This document shows positions 46,903 through 58,765 of a stretch of DNA of 64,000 bases, piece after piece. The translations under genes and the position numbers were made by a program. Under the pieces are notes generated by a model that made no database searches, was not told the origin of the DNA, and saw nothing but the letters and a program-made list of their open reading frames with translations. The stretch is from Diadema setosum. Lineage: Eukaryota > Echinodermata > Echinoidea > Diadematoida > Diadematidae. The DNA is taken from contig CM067070.1 in assembly GCA_033980235.1 (NCBI GenBank), positions 999,001 through 1,063,000 on the forward strand, given 5' to 3'. Each line of letters starts with the position of its first letter. Within the stretch, counting starts at the first letter, position 1.

Positions 46903-49009
46903 TGTGAACCCCATTTCTACGTCTCACAAAGGCTACCCTTACCTTGGTTTCGTCCATAATGTTATACAACAAGATCGTTATTGTTTTCCCTGGTTCATCG
47001 TTTTCTTATCCTCTCATTCAATACTGCACGGAGAATGAAGCAATAATCGAAAAGTTGTCTTGCTTTTTCATATAAAAATTCTTTATATAATGTAAATTTG
47101 CACGAAGCTATACTCTAGATGCTTTGACATTTTCATTATCATACACTGAGGTATAAAGAAACATTTTTTCTTAAACATCATGTGAGCCTGTCTCACACTG
47201 AATGGTTGCTAATCATAGCTATAAATATAGTAATTCTATGCGATTATATAACATTTCATTAACATACATACAAGATGCATACATATATAACATTGAGATA
47301 TGCATGTCACAAGTTAGCTGTAGAAGAACACATGCAATGTAATATGCTTAAATGTTGATATTAACGTTGTCAAAAATTTTGACGTCAAAATCACTGGAGG
47401 TAATTAACAGTCAATCCACATGAGGAAGCGAGTACTCATAATATTGTTCTTCCCACAACATTTTCAACAATATGTGATAGTATAGTGTCATTTATCTTCT
47501 CCAAAGCTAATCCTGTTTTAAATTTCACGTAAACTGGCAATTTTTCTTCTGTTATGATTCCTTGCATAATTGCAAGGCGATATTTTCATTGTGCATATTA
47601 AAGAGCTTGTACCGAACACAAGGGTCTACAGGACTAAGCTCTTCCAAAAGCACAGGGATAAAAGTTTTTAAAGTGTCTTTGTCGATTGTATGCATTTTGC
47701 ACATACTACATATTGTTGTTGTCCTTCGAGAAGATATAACCAAGACCCATAATCTGAAGTAAGGTCTTATCTCAAACACATTGCAAAGTGCCATGAAATT
47801 GAACCCATGAGTGTGCAAACGGTGGAATCATATTTAAAGTCATAATCAGATTATCATTTCACGATGCAGCTATGAGCAGTGTAGATTTGGGTAGGAAATG
47901 ATATCAAGCAGAACTCAGAACATAGAACCTTCCCTTTTACTTTTGGTTTGTTTTTAAACACAACTTTGATTAAACAAATATGCTAATAAACTCGAATCTT
48001 GTGAGTACCTGCTCTTCAGATTTGCAGTGTTTGCATTGCCTTATAACCTCAAGTGAACCTCACTGAACATAGAGTGTGGATTGAGTACTCAAAGTCTGTT
48101 TTTGCATTCCAACTCTTCATGTATACACAACATATTATGTGCAATATCTCAGGACACATATACATGGAACTTAAACTTTTGTAAAATGCATGCAAGCACA
48201 CGAGAGATAATTCGTGACAATAGAACACCGTGAAATGCGGGTTGGGGACGACATTAACTAGACTGCAATGAATGCATGCATGTGAAGTGAGGATAACATA
48301 TAACATTTATCTGCTACATTACTGGAAATACCGTGTACTTTGGTTACAAGGAAGAGAAAATAAAAATAAGCTATAATATGTTTTATTCCCATTTTGAATG
48401 CTCAGAAATCAGCACCTTTTTTTATAGCTGCAAAATTTGATACATAATAATCTTGGATTAATTTTTAAAATGAAAACCAGGCAGGTATCTTCTATTTTAA
48501 GGCTCCCGCTACTGACAGGTTAGCTCAATACTATACGAGTGAAATGTTCGCTTGTATTTAAATACTTCGTCCCCAAGCTATAATCGCAATAATAGCGGAC
48601 ATTCAACCAAAGCAACTTCAGGGTAACGTTGTTGCCTGAAAATCATATGTTTGTGTAAACTGAAATAATTGGTATATAGCATATCTACTTCGTGTATAAA
48701 ATCATGAAGTTAGAAGAGTCTTTAAAGCATACGAGTATTAGATTTGAACAACAAGGTTCACTTGTTTTTTATGACAGAATTGCGTAGTTACGCTACCACA
48801 AACAAAGAGTCGCGTTCTGCGAAACGCCCAGTCAGTGTAACGTGGAAAGGGAAATTTGGTTAACATGGTATGGAAATAACTTTATACACAAATATAAAAT
48901 GTTTATAATGTATTTGAAATGCAACGTAACAAATCATCTATTTCTTTCCCTTTCATGGCTAGGTCGAAAATGTAATTGTTATATTTTGAAAATACATGCA
49001 CTTTATTCT
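45492..49009. other. intergenic sequence, no gene recognised
   Basis: Holds (CT)n (45740-45780), (TA)n then poly-T (about 45786-45840) and (GT)n (about 46868-46900). The remainder is AT-rich without recognisable exons. Confidence 0.5.
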
Positions 49010-49510
49010 CAAGTCCGAATATTGTGAAAATACAATTCAGAATATTGTGAAAATACAATTGTTATATTCTAAAAGTACAGTTGATATGTTCTGAAAATTA
49101 AACAGTTATATTCTGTAAATACGATACGAATACGATATGAAGGCGCTGAGACATAGTGGATACACTCCCGACTCCCAATCGGAGTTCGATTCCCGCCCAG
49201 TGCTTACGTCCTTGGACAGATGTTTTTACCCACAATGTCCCTCTCGACCCAGGTGTGTACCTGTCAGCACTAGGGTAATAATAGTGACAGGGCACTCTCA
49301 TAGAGCAGTGGCAACATTGAAGATACCATTGCTGTGTTCAAAAACACAATTGTTATATTTTGAAAAAAAACCAATTGCTATCTTTTGAAAATACGATTGT
49401 TATATTCCGAAAATGCAATTTTTATATTCTAGAAATGCAAATGACTATATTCTGAAAGTACAGTTGTTATATTCTGAAGATACAATTGTATATTTTCTTA
49501 CATGAAAATA
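49010..49510. repeat. degenerate ~22-bp tandem repeat interrupted by a SINE
   Basis: The unit is close to ATTGTTATATTCTGAAAATAC. Several units lie at 49015-49137 and more at about 49335-49510, on the two sides of SINE copy 2. The SINE therefore entered a pre-existing array. Confidence 0.75.
49138..49332 (+). mobile_element. tRNA-derived SINE, copy 2
   Basis: The head GGCGCTGAGACATAGTGGAT is tRNA-like with a degenerate box A. A good box B-like GAGTTCGATTCC lies at 49182-49193. The body (GTGCTTACGTCCTTGGACAG, then CTAGGGTAATAATAGTGACA) matches the minus-strand copy at 7241-7450. Confidence 0.82.
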
Positions 49511-50677
49511 CAATACTTATTGTCAAAGGTGTCCATCTGCAAAATGCACATTTCTAGAACATTCACTTTGAAGTTTTAGTTTGTGCTTTTGGTACTTTTG
49601 ATAGATAGATCAAGGTATGATTGAAATTGTCCTTTCGGAGAACTTTTATGACATGTAATTCATACATGTACTTTTCTTCGAGATAATCACTTTCGTGTAT
49701 AAGATGTATGAGATGCAGTCCACTTATGTTTAACAAATGTATCTGCAAACTATATTATTTATTTATTTATTTATTTTAGGGTCAATCATGGCAAATATTC
49801 TATCTGCAGATACGTCGAACAGTTTTAATGTTTGTTTGGTTGTTGTTGTTGTTTTTTTTCGGGGGGGAATGATTTGGAATACTACAAATGGTCGAAATTT
49901 ATCAATGATCTGATTTCAGTAAAATTTCTTTTTTTTATATAAAATCACTAAATTATTTCAATTTGATTCAGTTTACAACTATGTGTATGTGTCTGTCTGG
50001 TTTGTGAGACTGGTCTACAGAAGAAAAAAAAATCATCATAATTTAGCCACTCACCATTGCCTTTTAGCTAGCACTGAGGAAGACAAACATCTACTTTGAA
50101 AAAGAAATACGGAAGATAAACAATTGTCAGATACACCCTTTTGCGCTTACGGCCGAGATGCTCACAAATACATTTTTTCCCTTTATTATTATTTTTTTTT
50201 AGCATTGCGTTTTCTTATTCTAGATAGGAGAGGACAGAAGAAGAGCGTCCTTTACTCAAGCACTTCAGTGAAGGAGCTTGATGAATGGTAGGACGTCTTA
50301 TTTACAGGTCATCAACAATACAAGACTCAAACGTATACGGAAATACTGATACTGTTTCAACAATTCATCATATAGTACCGGATAACAGAAATCTCGATCA
50401 TTTCCCGCGGTAGAAAATACAGTTTCATAATAACATGACGAGTTGCTTGTCATTTTTGTTGAAACACAGTAGTGTTTCACACAATCAGCATAAATACCGA
50501 AATAAAATGACATTTGAAAATAGGATATTATAATGATATAAAAATGAAATTAAATGAAATACCTGTGCTACACAGTTCTTTCTTGATTTGTATTTACATG
50601 TGTGTGTTATATCATGTGTGTGTGTGAGTGTGTTACGATGGGGTGTGTGCTCTATCTACTGACTACGATTTTACAGC
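49511..50677. other. 3' flank of Ly6-C, no gene recognised
   Basis: AT-rich sequence with an ATTT-type run (about 49755-49776) and T/G homopolymers near 49850-49867. No canonical polyadenylation signal for the minus-strand gene C was placed with confidence. Confidence 0.45.
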
Positions 50678-52802
50678 CTATGAAGAAGTTACCGACATAC
50701 CGTGAAATGATATTAGCACACACAAAAAGAGAATTGTATACGGAATAAGGCTAGCTCCACCATTTCCGGCGCCGTTGCAGTAATCCCCCGTACAGAAGCA
50801 GACGTATCCCTTGAGACCGTTGAACGTCCCATTCTCGACTTCCTCGCTGATCTCCGACCGGTAGCTTGTGATGTACGGTTCAAGAGCCTTCTCGTCGAGG
50901 CAACGGTCGATGGCGTACCCGCACGTTCTGAGGAAGAAGGTAGCTTCCACGTCGCCATCTGTGGTTGATAAAGAAAATTATACACATTGCGATGAATGCA
51001 TGGGAAGAACATGCGTGCGTGTGTTTGCGCGGGTTTGTCTGTGTGTGAAGGCCGTACCGATATGATTGTAGGCAAATATTGAGATGTATATCAACAATTT
51101 ACCTCGTGGATGAAACACCTGTTAAAGGCAGCAGGGCGGAATAAAGTGGATTGCATTGTTTTGTTCCGTGGTATAAGGTCATTTCTAGTGCATACTCATC
51201 TTTTAACATAAGCATAACTAAATCACTTCTTTTTCTCCCTTGTGTGGTACAATGCGCCTTGTTGATACCGTTTACTGACTATAATTGCTAGTCAGCCCCC
51301 TGGGGCGAAAACCGGAGGGGGGGGGGGGGTGGTTGCCATCATTTCTCCGTTTTCTTCTATAGCGAAGTGTGGGGTGAAACCCTTCTCACGAAATGTTGGC
51401 TGCTGAAGACTGCTTGTTTAGAAATAAACCTTCGCTTATTATTTCATATATAGATGCCTAATTTTATATTCATTATGTTCATTCAAATATTTTTAGCAGT
51501 TCAGACATGTGCATCGAATGGCTTGTGTTCATGTACTTGTTCATGCGATATACCTATAATAGCTTTAGATCAGCTTAACACTATTAAACGACGACGCTAT
51601 AGGCAAAAATAGCATTGTGCACATGAACGAGGCAACTGTTTCCATTGTCCCACCCGGGATCCTCAGATGTCTTAGCGTTCGTGCAGCAGACTTATAGCTC
51701 CCTAATGATAGATTGTTGCTTACTCACACATGTCGAACGTGTACTTGAAAGTAGCATTGAGGACAGTGCAGCCTCCCTGCGTGCAGGACGCCACGTTCGT
51801 CGCGTTTGGTGGATCGTCGAGATTCTCACACGCCGGGTTCGGCTGCTCAGTAGGGTTCAACACGTGGTTATCACTCGTTGTCACGCTCATGCAGGAAAAA
51901 CAATTCTGAGAAAGCACTGAAAGGAAATTAATATACATGAAGAAGAAGATGTCAGTCCACACAGGTGCACCTAATAGGATTCATGTGTATATTCAAAGCA
52001 AAGAGCCCGTAGAAAATCATGTTGCATTAAATAGATTATTATAGACAGAGTGAGACAAACAGACGGAGTGACAGAGAAATAAAAAAGACATAGATTATAG
52101 AGAAGTAGCTAGATCTATAAATGAACAACAAGTATGTAGAAAGATACGCAGGCAGTAAGACACGGAGAAATACAGATAGATAGACAGATAGATCAGAAAA
52201 ACAGAGATAGATAGATAGAGACGGATATAAACGTTGATAGACAGAAATGAAATAATGCAGACATATAGATAGATAGATAGGGAATGGACGTTGATAGACA
52301 GATATTATATTATATTAAATATCTACAGATAAAGACTAATTACTCTCATACATTGCATGTCTGTATGAAAGCATCGTGGTATATACAGGGATACGATTTT
52401 GAACACTTCAACAGGAGATCGTGGATTCGAGTCCTATCAGGTGCACAGACATTCCGTTTGCATGTCTGTTCATGTATCATCATTTCTTTAACACACCACC
52501 CCACTTGAGAAAGGAATACGGAATATGCAATACAATGTTAAATTGTAAACACTTAACTGGCTATATTGCATTACTATAGAAACAAAAATATAATCATTAT
52601 TACAGTTTCTATTACTTACGAAAAGAATATGCAGTGACATATTATGAAAGGGCGCAGTTTAGTCCAGAAGTCTATGGTAAATGCGAGAGAAAATGGTTAG
52701 CAGCAAATTAAGGTGCAAAGGGAAATAAACACATTTACCTGAGTGGATGGTGGAAAATAAAAAGACAACGGCATTTGCCAGGAACCGCCAATCTGTTGAC
52801 AT
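50678..52802 (-). CDS. Ly6/uPAR three-finger protein C, GPI-anchored
   Basis: On the minus strand, exons 52802-52739, 51916-51728 and 50958-50678 give 177 residues; both introns are phase 1. Exon 1 encodes the signal peptide (MSTDWRFLANAVVFLFSTIH). Exon 2 begins the domain with NCFSC, followed by NPAC, ASC and GGC, with an NAT sequon at two places. Exon 3 carries RTC, DRC, VCFC and CTGDYCNG, again C-x-C-x4-C-N, then a small linker (GAGNGG) and a hydrophobic end (IPYTILFLCVLISF), a GPI-attachment signal. Start choice: a possible acceptor, CAACAG, sits just inside the proposed first exon, so the true start could be in an earlier exon; the signal-peptide frame is the same either way. It is convergent with genes A and B and shares their exon plan. 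Confidence 0.9.
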
Positions 52803-53983
52803 AAAAGAAAGATAAAATAATATGAGGTCGGGTTATTTCTTCTTTACTGCAAAATGCGAAATAAGTAAGAATATATCACCCATTAACACAACTATTACCA
52901 CCGTTTTTACCACTACGCTCAGATTTGTTATTTTCCAACTTATGTTGCACAACATTCCTCACTGAAACTATTTCGTTAATGAGTTGATCATCAAGTTTTA
53001 GCCCCAGCATTCAATATCGAAAGTAGAGAAAAGGGCAGTTTGAGTCGTAACATCTGAATTGATGGCATGGTTAAGTGTTTTCTAAGAAGAAGTGACATAA
53101 CGTTATATCATGCCGACATAAAATATTGTCAAACAATGCTTTCTGAATCACTACATGAGGGGTATCTAATTACATACTTATATTTCACAAACATTATCAA
53201 AATGACGTATCATGACAGCCTACCCAAGTTGTATTCAAGTTCGGTAATATTTGTTAAATTAGGTCCCTAATCTCATTAACATTTTTTTCAACCAATTCCC
53301 TGTTTCATTGACTACTGTATACATATGTCTTATACAATTTTGTCAAAAACAGACTCAACAACAGCAACAAAAGAATAATAACAACGGGGGAATTAGAGCT
53401 TAACTAAGGGACCAACGACAGAAATTGGAACAATTTCTGCCCTCCCGTGGAATGTGCCTCTTTGCTATTTCAAGTGATTGGGGTAATCTGTCAAGCCTAG
53501 GCGGTGAATTAAAGTCTTAACTTGTTTAGGGTGTCCTTAAAGAATAATCTCCTCTGAAAGATCATTCCATCATTGAGATTCTGTTCACCAAACTCTCCCA
53601 ACAACGCTCTCTATTTCACTATTCGATTGAACCGAACGATGAATTCCCGTCGGTGCACCTGCGGTGGTTTTTCCTTTAGAATTCCTTTAATTATACGTGG
53701 AGATAACTTTAGAATCTTGCTTTCAAAATAAATAAAAAATAGATAAATGACATGTCACATGTGGAGAATTCTTTCCAACGACATGTCAATTACTGTGCAA
53801 TTTCATGACTACCTCTTGCTTGGATCAACATGACTTCAAATACAGGATTTGATTTTGCAATATCAGTTTTTGCTGTTGTAAAGGAGAATGAAACCTCAAT
53901 GTATGTGTGCATTGAAGAAATGCGGCACAGTAGTAGAAAATACTGATATATTAGAAAGATTTGAAGAAAATCATACCATCTGC

Positions 53984-54046
<63 letters not shown>

Positions 54047-54566
54047 TTTTTTTTCTTTATCCCGGTGCCGCCTTGAAGGGATATATGAGATATGAGACTA
54101 CAACGCTTCTTTCTAATTCAATATGATGTTCAACATATTGCTTGTAATGCTTCGAGTGCTATCTGCTTCGTTCTCTACACTATCTCCCTTTGGCTCATCT
54201 GTGCTTCAACAGGAGAGGTGAAAATACGAAGCAACATGTCTAACATTCTACTAGTAGTATTATTATGGCGCTCTCATGATAACATGATAATTCTTAATAG
54301 GTGTAAATGTATCTCTCTCTCTCGTTCTCTTTGTATATTATGTATGTATACTCTATATATACTATACTGTTGGTGAATACAGCATACAAGTAGTTATGTA
54401 CATGTATCAAGGCTGTATGCATGGTCGTTTTAATGTGTATGTACACAGATGGACCAGAATAATGGAGAACATTCTATATGATATAGATGTAGTACATACA
54501 GACTGACCAGATCAGTGGAGAATTTTCTATGTGGTATACAATGTAGCTACAGTACATGTATGCATG
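52803..54566. other. intergenic sequence upstream of Ly6-C
   Basis: No exon recognised. Contains a (TA)n run (about 53988-54042) followed by a T tract. The stretch 53400-53660 has a less AT-rich look but no frame long enough to call. Confidence 0.5.
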
Positions 54567-55516
54567 TGACAGGAAATACATTACAGCTCACTCAATCTAG
54601 AATGATTTCACCCATTCCAGAAAATTCTAGGAAGTGCTGGCTGAGTGAGGCACTGCCCTTGTAACCCAGTGTGATTGGTAGTTAATTTTGGCAACTGATG
54701 TTATGCACATATTAGGCAGTGAGTCATCCAGGATTCCTGGAATTTGGACTTGCTAGTATGTTCAGGTATGTGGCCCCAGGTTGGAGAAAATTACAGAATG
54801 TACTAGAAAGGGGTGAATGGATAGTATATAAGCAGGAGAAATTCTGAGGTAGGCAGAGTACCCAACACCTCTGCTCTGAGAGTTACGTCATTTCTGGCTC
54901 TGAAGCGACTTGTTATAGTCAGTCCTGTGTTACCTGCTGACCTGCTATACAAACTGTGTTTGTGGAAATAAGGCCTGGGAGACATTTTGCCTGCAGAGAA
55001 TTAATTTGCCTACGTTGGAGATAGACTCCATATTTTAATGTCAACGGACATTGTTACGGCAAAGCTGTGACGGGCTGGATTCCTTGCTGGACATTATAAA
55101 GTGAATCATCATTCAACGCATCGACTGGACGTGGTCGTCATAACATTGGATTCTGCACATTTCGCTGTGGACCTATACCCTGGATTTATAACGTGGATTA
55201 TTGCAACCAGTGCCTCTGAATTTACGTTGGAGGAATCATTCAATCGGTGCATCGAGGACCATTCATTTGTGTGTCGAACATCGTATCTGGACATCACCAG
55301 GGGACTATGTGAACATCGTCATTATCAGATTTTGGACTGTAAAACGTGTAAGTGATTCCATTTCCGAGTTATAATTGTTTCTATTGATCATTATTGTACT
55401 GATGTGAAAACCGATCACGAGTCTGTACCCACAATATCACTGTTAATAAACCGCCTGAACATTAGTTGATTGTTTCTTTTGTGCGATCATTCTCGGAGTG
55501 ATTGTGGTCGTAACAA
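54567..55516 (+). mobile_element. probable solo LTR of an LTR retrotransposon
   Basis: The stretch has an LTR-like order: a 5' region, a TATA box (GTATATAAGCAGG near 54822), a GC-richer transcribed part, an AATAAA (about 55446) with a GT/T-rich stretch after it, and an end in GTCGTAACA. A start at TGTGACAGG gives TG...CA ends. No second LTR or internal region is present, and the target duplication was not established, so the boundaries, especially the left one, are approximate. Superfamily not determined. Confidence 0.45.
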
Positions 55517-55517
55517 T

Positions 55518-55763
55518 ATGAAGGGTTTGTTTGCAAAAACCGATAAGTCCATTTTTGAAGATTTTGAAGTACGATCACTATCATAAAGTGCAAAATAATA
55601 CCTTTTAAATGATATATTGGTCACTACATGTAAAGGTATATTTTTGAAGTTATGGTCAAAAGAAGCAAACATTTTCTTATTATTCTTTTTATTTTTCTTG
55701 ACCTTTAATCGCAAATATCTCCATTTGGCAAATATGGACTTATCGGTTTTTGCAAACAAACTC

Positions 55764-55768
<5 letters not shown>
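55518..55768 (-). mobile_element. 251-bp TA-targeted MITE, copy 3 (inverted)
   Basis: Exactly the length of copies 1 and 2 but in the opposite orientation, and slightly more diverged. The right side runs into (TA)n; the left side abuts the probable LTR end with only a TA between. It therefore probably marks the edge of the LTR insertion as well. Confidence 0.85.

Positions 55769-55800
<32 letters not shown>
55769..55800. repeat. (TA)n microsatellite
   Basis: About 32 bp of TA on the right flank of MITE copy 3. Confidence 0.95.
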
Positions 55801-55802
<2 letters not shown>

Positions 55803-55873
55803 TGTACATAATATAGATTAATGATCTAGGGTCAGAAATGGGGGAAAATGGAGTGAATAGATGAAGATATCAT

Positions 55874-56110
55874 TCATATCCCGACAATCCTCTCGAAAGG
55901 TCTCCCACCATCAGTCAGCTCGGAAATCTCGAGATGACGTGTAATCGTAGTTGGAGTGCTTTTGACATCAATCACTTCTGTCGCTTGATCCTTCTTGGAC
56001 ATGCGGTGGACATTGCAACCCAATATCGACCCATGGTCCTCATTAGGACATCGGTATTGATGATCACGTAACACCCATGCACCCCTCCCTCCTTCCAAGA
56101 TGGACACCAT
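55874..56110 (-). CDS. unidentified open frame, possible terminal exon
   Basis: On the minus strand a 78-codon frame is open with a non-repetitive, gene-like composition and ends in TGA. Its translation includes YRCPNEDHGSILGC and EISELTDGGRPFERIVGI. I recognise no domain. A weak CAG acceptor precedes the ATG. It could be the last exon of a gene further along the minus strand, a transposon scrap, or chance. No partner exon was found in 56-58 kb. Confidence 0.2.
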   Translation of the reverse strand: MVSILEGGRGAWVLRDHQYRCPNEDHGSILGCNVHRMSKKDQATEVIDVKSTPTTITRHLEISELTDGGRPFERIVGI

Positions 56111-58022
56111 TCTGACATTCTGGCGAGTTTACCCATCATACATGGCATTCAACATTCCAACTTTTCATCAATACATGAATATACACTTTATAGTTGTCTT
56201 ACAGTTGTCATATAGTTGTTCTATCTCTATCAATGAAAATCATAATACTATGTTACAAAATATATCATATCTTGACTTTTCTTTCTTTCCCTATATGTTT
56301 CCTGTCTAATACTGCAAGTTTCTGTCTTTCTGCATTTTTTCTCTTCTGTGAGTTCTTTCTAATGGAATTTCTACACACTAGAATTTTATTTCATGTTCGG
56401 ATTATGTTACCGGAGAGTCATGGAAAAATAGTATCCATTACGTATAGCTTAATACTCCAAGTCAACAACTCTTCTCTCTGCGCCTTTTCTCACAAATGCG
56501 AAGGAAATGCAAATCATTGCTTTACTCAATTTCCCATGCTGGCTGAATTATGTGCCGTGCAGAAATGAAGACATGCATTGAAATTACATTAAATGAAAGA
56601 ATTGAAATGGGATTACGATTGGATGGAATGCAATGAGGTAGAGTAGAATTGATAAAATTCATTTCATTCCATCATTTTGATTATATGAACTGAAATGAAA
56701 TGCATTTCAAATTGCAGTGCAAGTACAACCGCGTAACTATGCATTTTTGTCTTTGGCGGCATGAATTTGTAAACTCCCATTGAAAAATGACGCATATGAA
56801 CTGAACATACCCATGCAGAAACCAAGACAAGTATCACGCTAGAGAACACAGAGACAAAGGTCAAAGGTCATATGACAGGGTCAAGTGGCAAGGCCACAGA
56901 TCCTCAAGTCGGGTCAAAACCAAAAGCGCGTGATTCAGTTCATATAAAACAGAACAAACAACTATCCAATTGTAAACTGTTACTACAGAAATACCGCTAC
57001 CACGGCGTTTGGGCGGTATAAATATTTTTCACTATACCTTCACTATTATACCTATAATGACAAGAGCGACGCTTTATGCACGTGCGTTGTTCTTAAACGC
57101 GGAATTTAGACAAAGGGATGGTATAAAACTGAACTCAAAGTGGTGTACACACGAAAGATGTACATTTAACTGTGCAGAATATGTCGTTGGTTCTTGAACG
57201 TCTTTAAAGACATTTAAAGAAATACATATCAACAGAAAGACAAAGTATGTGCACATCAAAGCCCCAACGTTCATAGCTTGTCATGACTTAATTAAACCCG
57301 CGGTGACAGCAGCAAATGGACCATCCTCGTATCTCCTCGAGTAATCGAATCCTTGGCGAGAATATTTCTTTCTTTTGTTTTGTTGTTGTTGTTTCATTAA
57401 GGAGCAAATGATGGGTTATCTTGAGTGCTTTTGTTACTCAGAATGAGTCTTAAATTGCTGCTTTGTTACACCATTGTTTGCACTAACGACACGGTTGTTT
57501 CTCACTCGAAATTTGTGCAGTCGCGCCTACGTGGGCGTAATACGATACTTTGATGTAGCTGAATGCCCTTGGGCAAGTACAAATTCCCTGCCATCTTTCG
57601 CTGCAATGTAATTCAAAAGTGAAGAGCAGAAGCAGAAAATGCATTGCATGGCTGATTCAAGATAGAAATGAATGACATTTGTTTCTTGTAATCTATTACA
57701 TATAGTTGATTTGATATTTCTCTGTTATCATCTGATATTTTTTATCTCTTGATTCATAGATTCAAGATACCTTTGCAATAACGTATTTTGAGCTCTGTAG
57801 GCTTTGAGAGTTATTCTCATCTTGTATATGGTCTATGAGAAGAGATGTCGACATCAATGATCATGTTTTTCCCCTCAATATTGTAATTCAGGAAAATAAG
57901 TCCAGCCTAGTCCAGATATCATTGTTGTCATTCCGATTACACCAGAGACACTACGAACGTAACATGAGAAGAAACAAGGACACGTCAGAAGGATTTAAAA
58001 GTGAAATTTGAAGAAAAAGTAG
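56111..58022. other. intergenic sequence, no gene recognised
   Basis: AT-rich, without recognised exons. About 56575-56720 is rich in GAAATG-type motifs like a non-LTR 3' tail. A TATA-like GGTATAAATATT lies near 57015 without a recognisable transcript. Confidence 0.45.
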
Positions 58023-58765
58023 ATTAAAGATAATAAAAAGTTTTGGTACCTCAAAAGCTTCCCTGAATTTCCTTGTCTTGGTTTGTGTTTCGGGTTAAAG
58101 TACGTTGTCTGTGAGAATTACTCGCCCCAAAGTGCTCTCATGTCTTAGTAATCATGCAATAATGGTTTCGTACCAGAGCCGACGCTGACCAGCGTCGATA
58201 AATATTGTACGAAACCACTGACTGCGACCAGCAGCGTGCAGCCCATTGTACGCATAGCTAACTGCGACCAGCAGCCCCATACGCAGAGCGTAATGGGGCT
58301 TCGCATTGTAGCATTCAGGATCATGACAAATTTAGTATCGCGGGTAAATGTCAACTTAAAATCCAAAAAATTCTCCGATTTGAAGACTTACCAATTAATT
58401 TGAAGTATTGAAAACAGGCTTCGGGTAACGTTTGGTTCTGCCAATAGTCCCTTTCTGTTCGAATTGATGACTGAATGTGACTCGGTCGAGAGGACCTTGG
58501 GAGAGCTACATACACTGGATACTATGGCCAGCGCATGCGCACACAAACATCTTATCCGTTCATGGATTTGAAATTTGTGTGCGGGCTGCATATGATGTGT
58601 TCGCAGGCACTGGCTGTAGTATTCAGTGTACTGTATGTAGCTCTCCTAAGGTCCTGTCGACCGAGTGTTAGTTATATGAAAGGTACTTTAACCTGAAACA
58701 CAAACTAAGGCAAGGAAATTCAAGGACACTTTTGAGGTACCAGAACTTTTTATTATCTTTAAGAA
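58023..58765. mobile_element. ~740-bp element with 90-bp inverted arms and nested hairpins
   Basis: The left arm (58023-58112) contains TTTTGGTACCTCAAAAG and CCCTGAATTTCCTTGTCTTG; the right arm (58675-58765) is its reverse complement. Inside, CTCGGTCGAGAGGACCTTGG (about 58481) pairs with CCTAAGGTCCTGTCGACCGAG (58645-58668), and TGGTTTCGTAC (about 58160) pairs with GTACGAAACCA (58208-58218). A rearranged relative lies at 29381-29585. No transposase frame. Confidence 0.75.

Noticed and set aside
52401..52445. tRNA-like GTGGATTCGAGTCC as another SINE
   Set aside because: Only a box B-like stretch is present; there is no box A at the right distance and no shared body.
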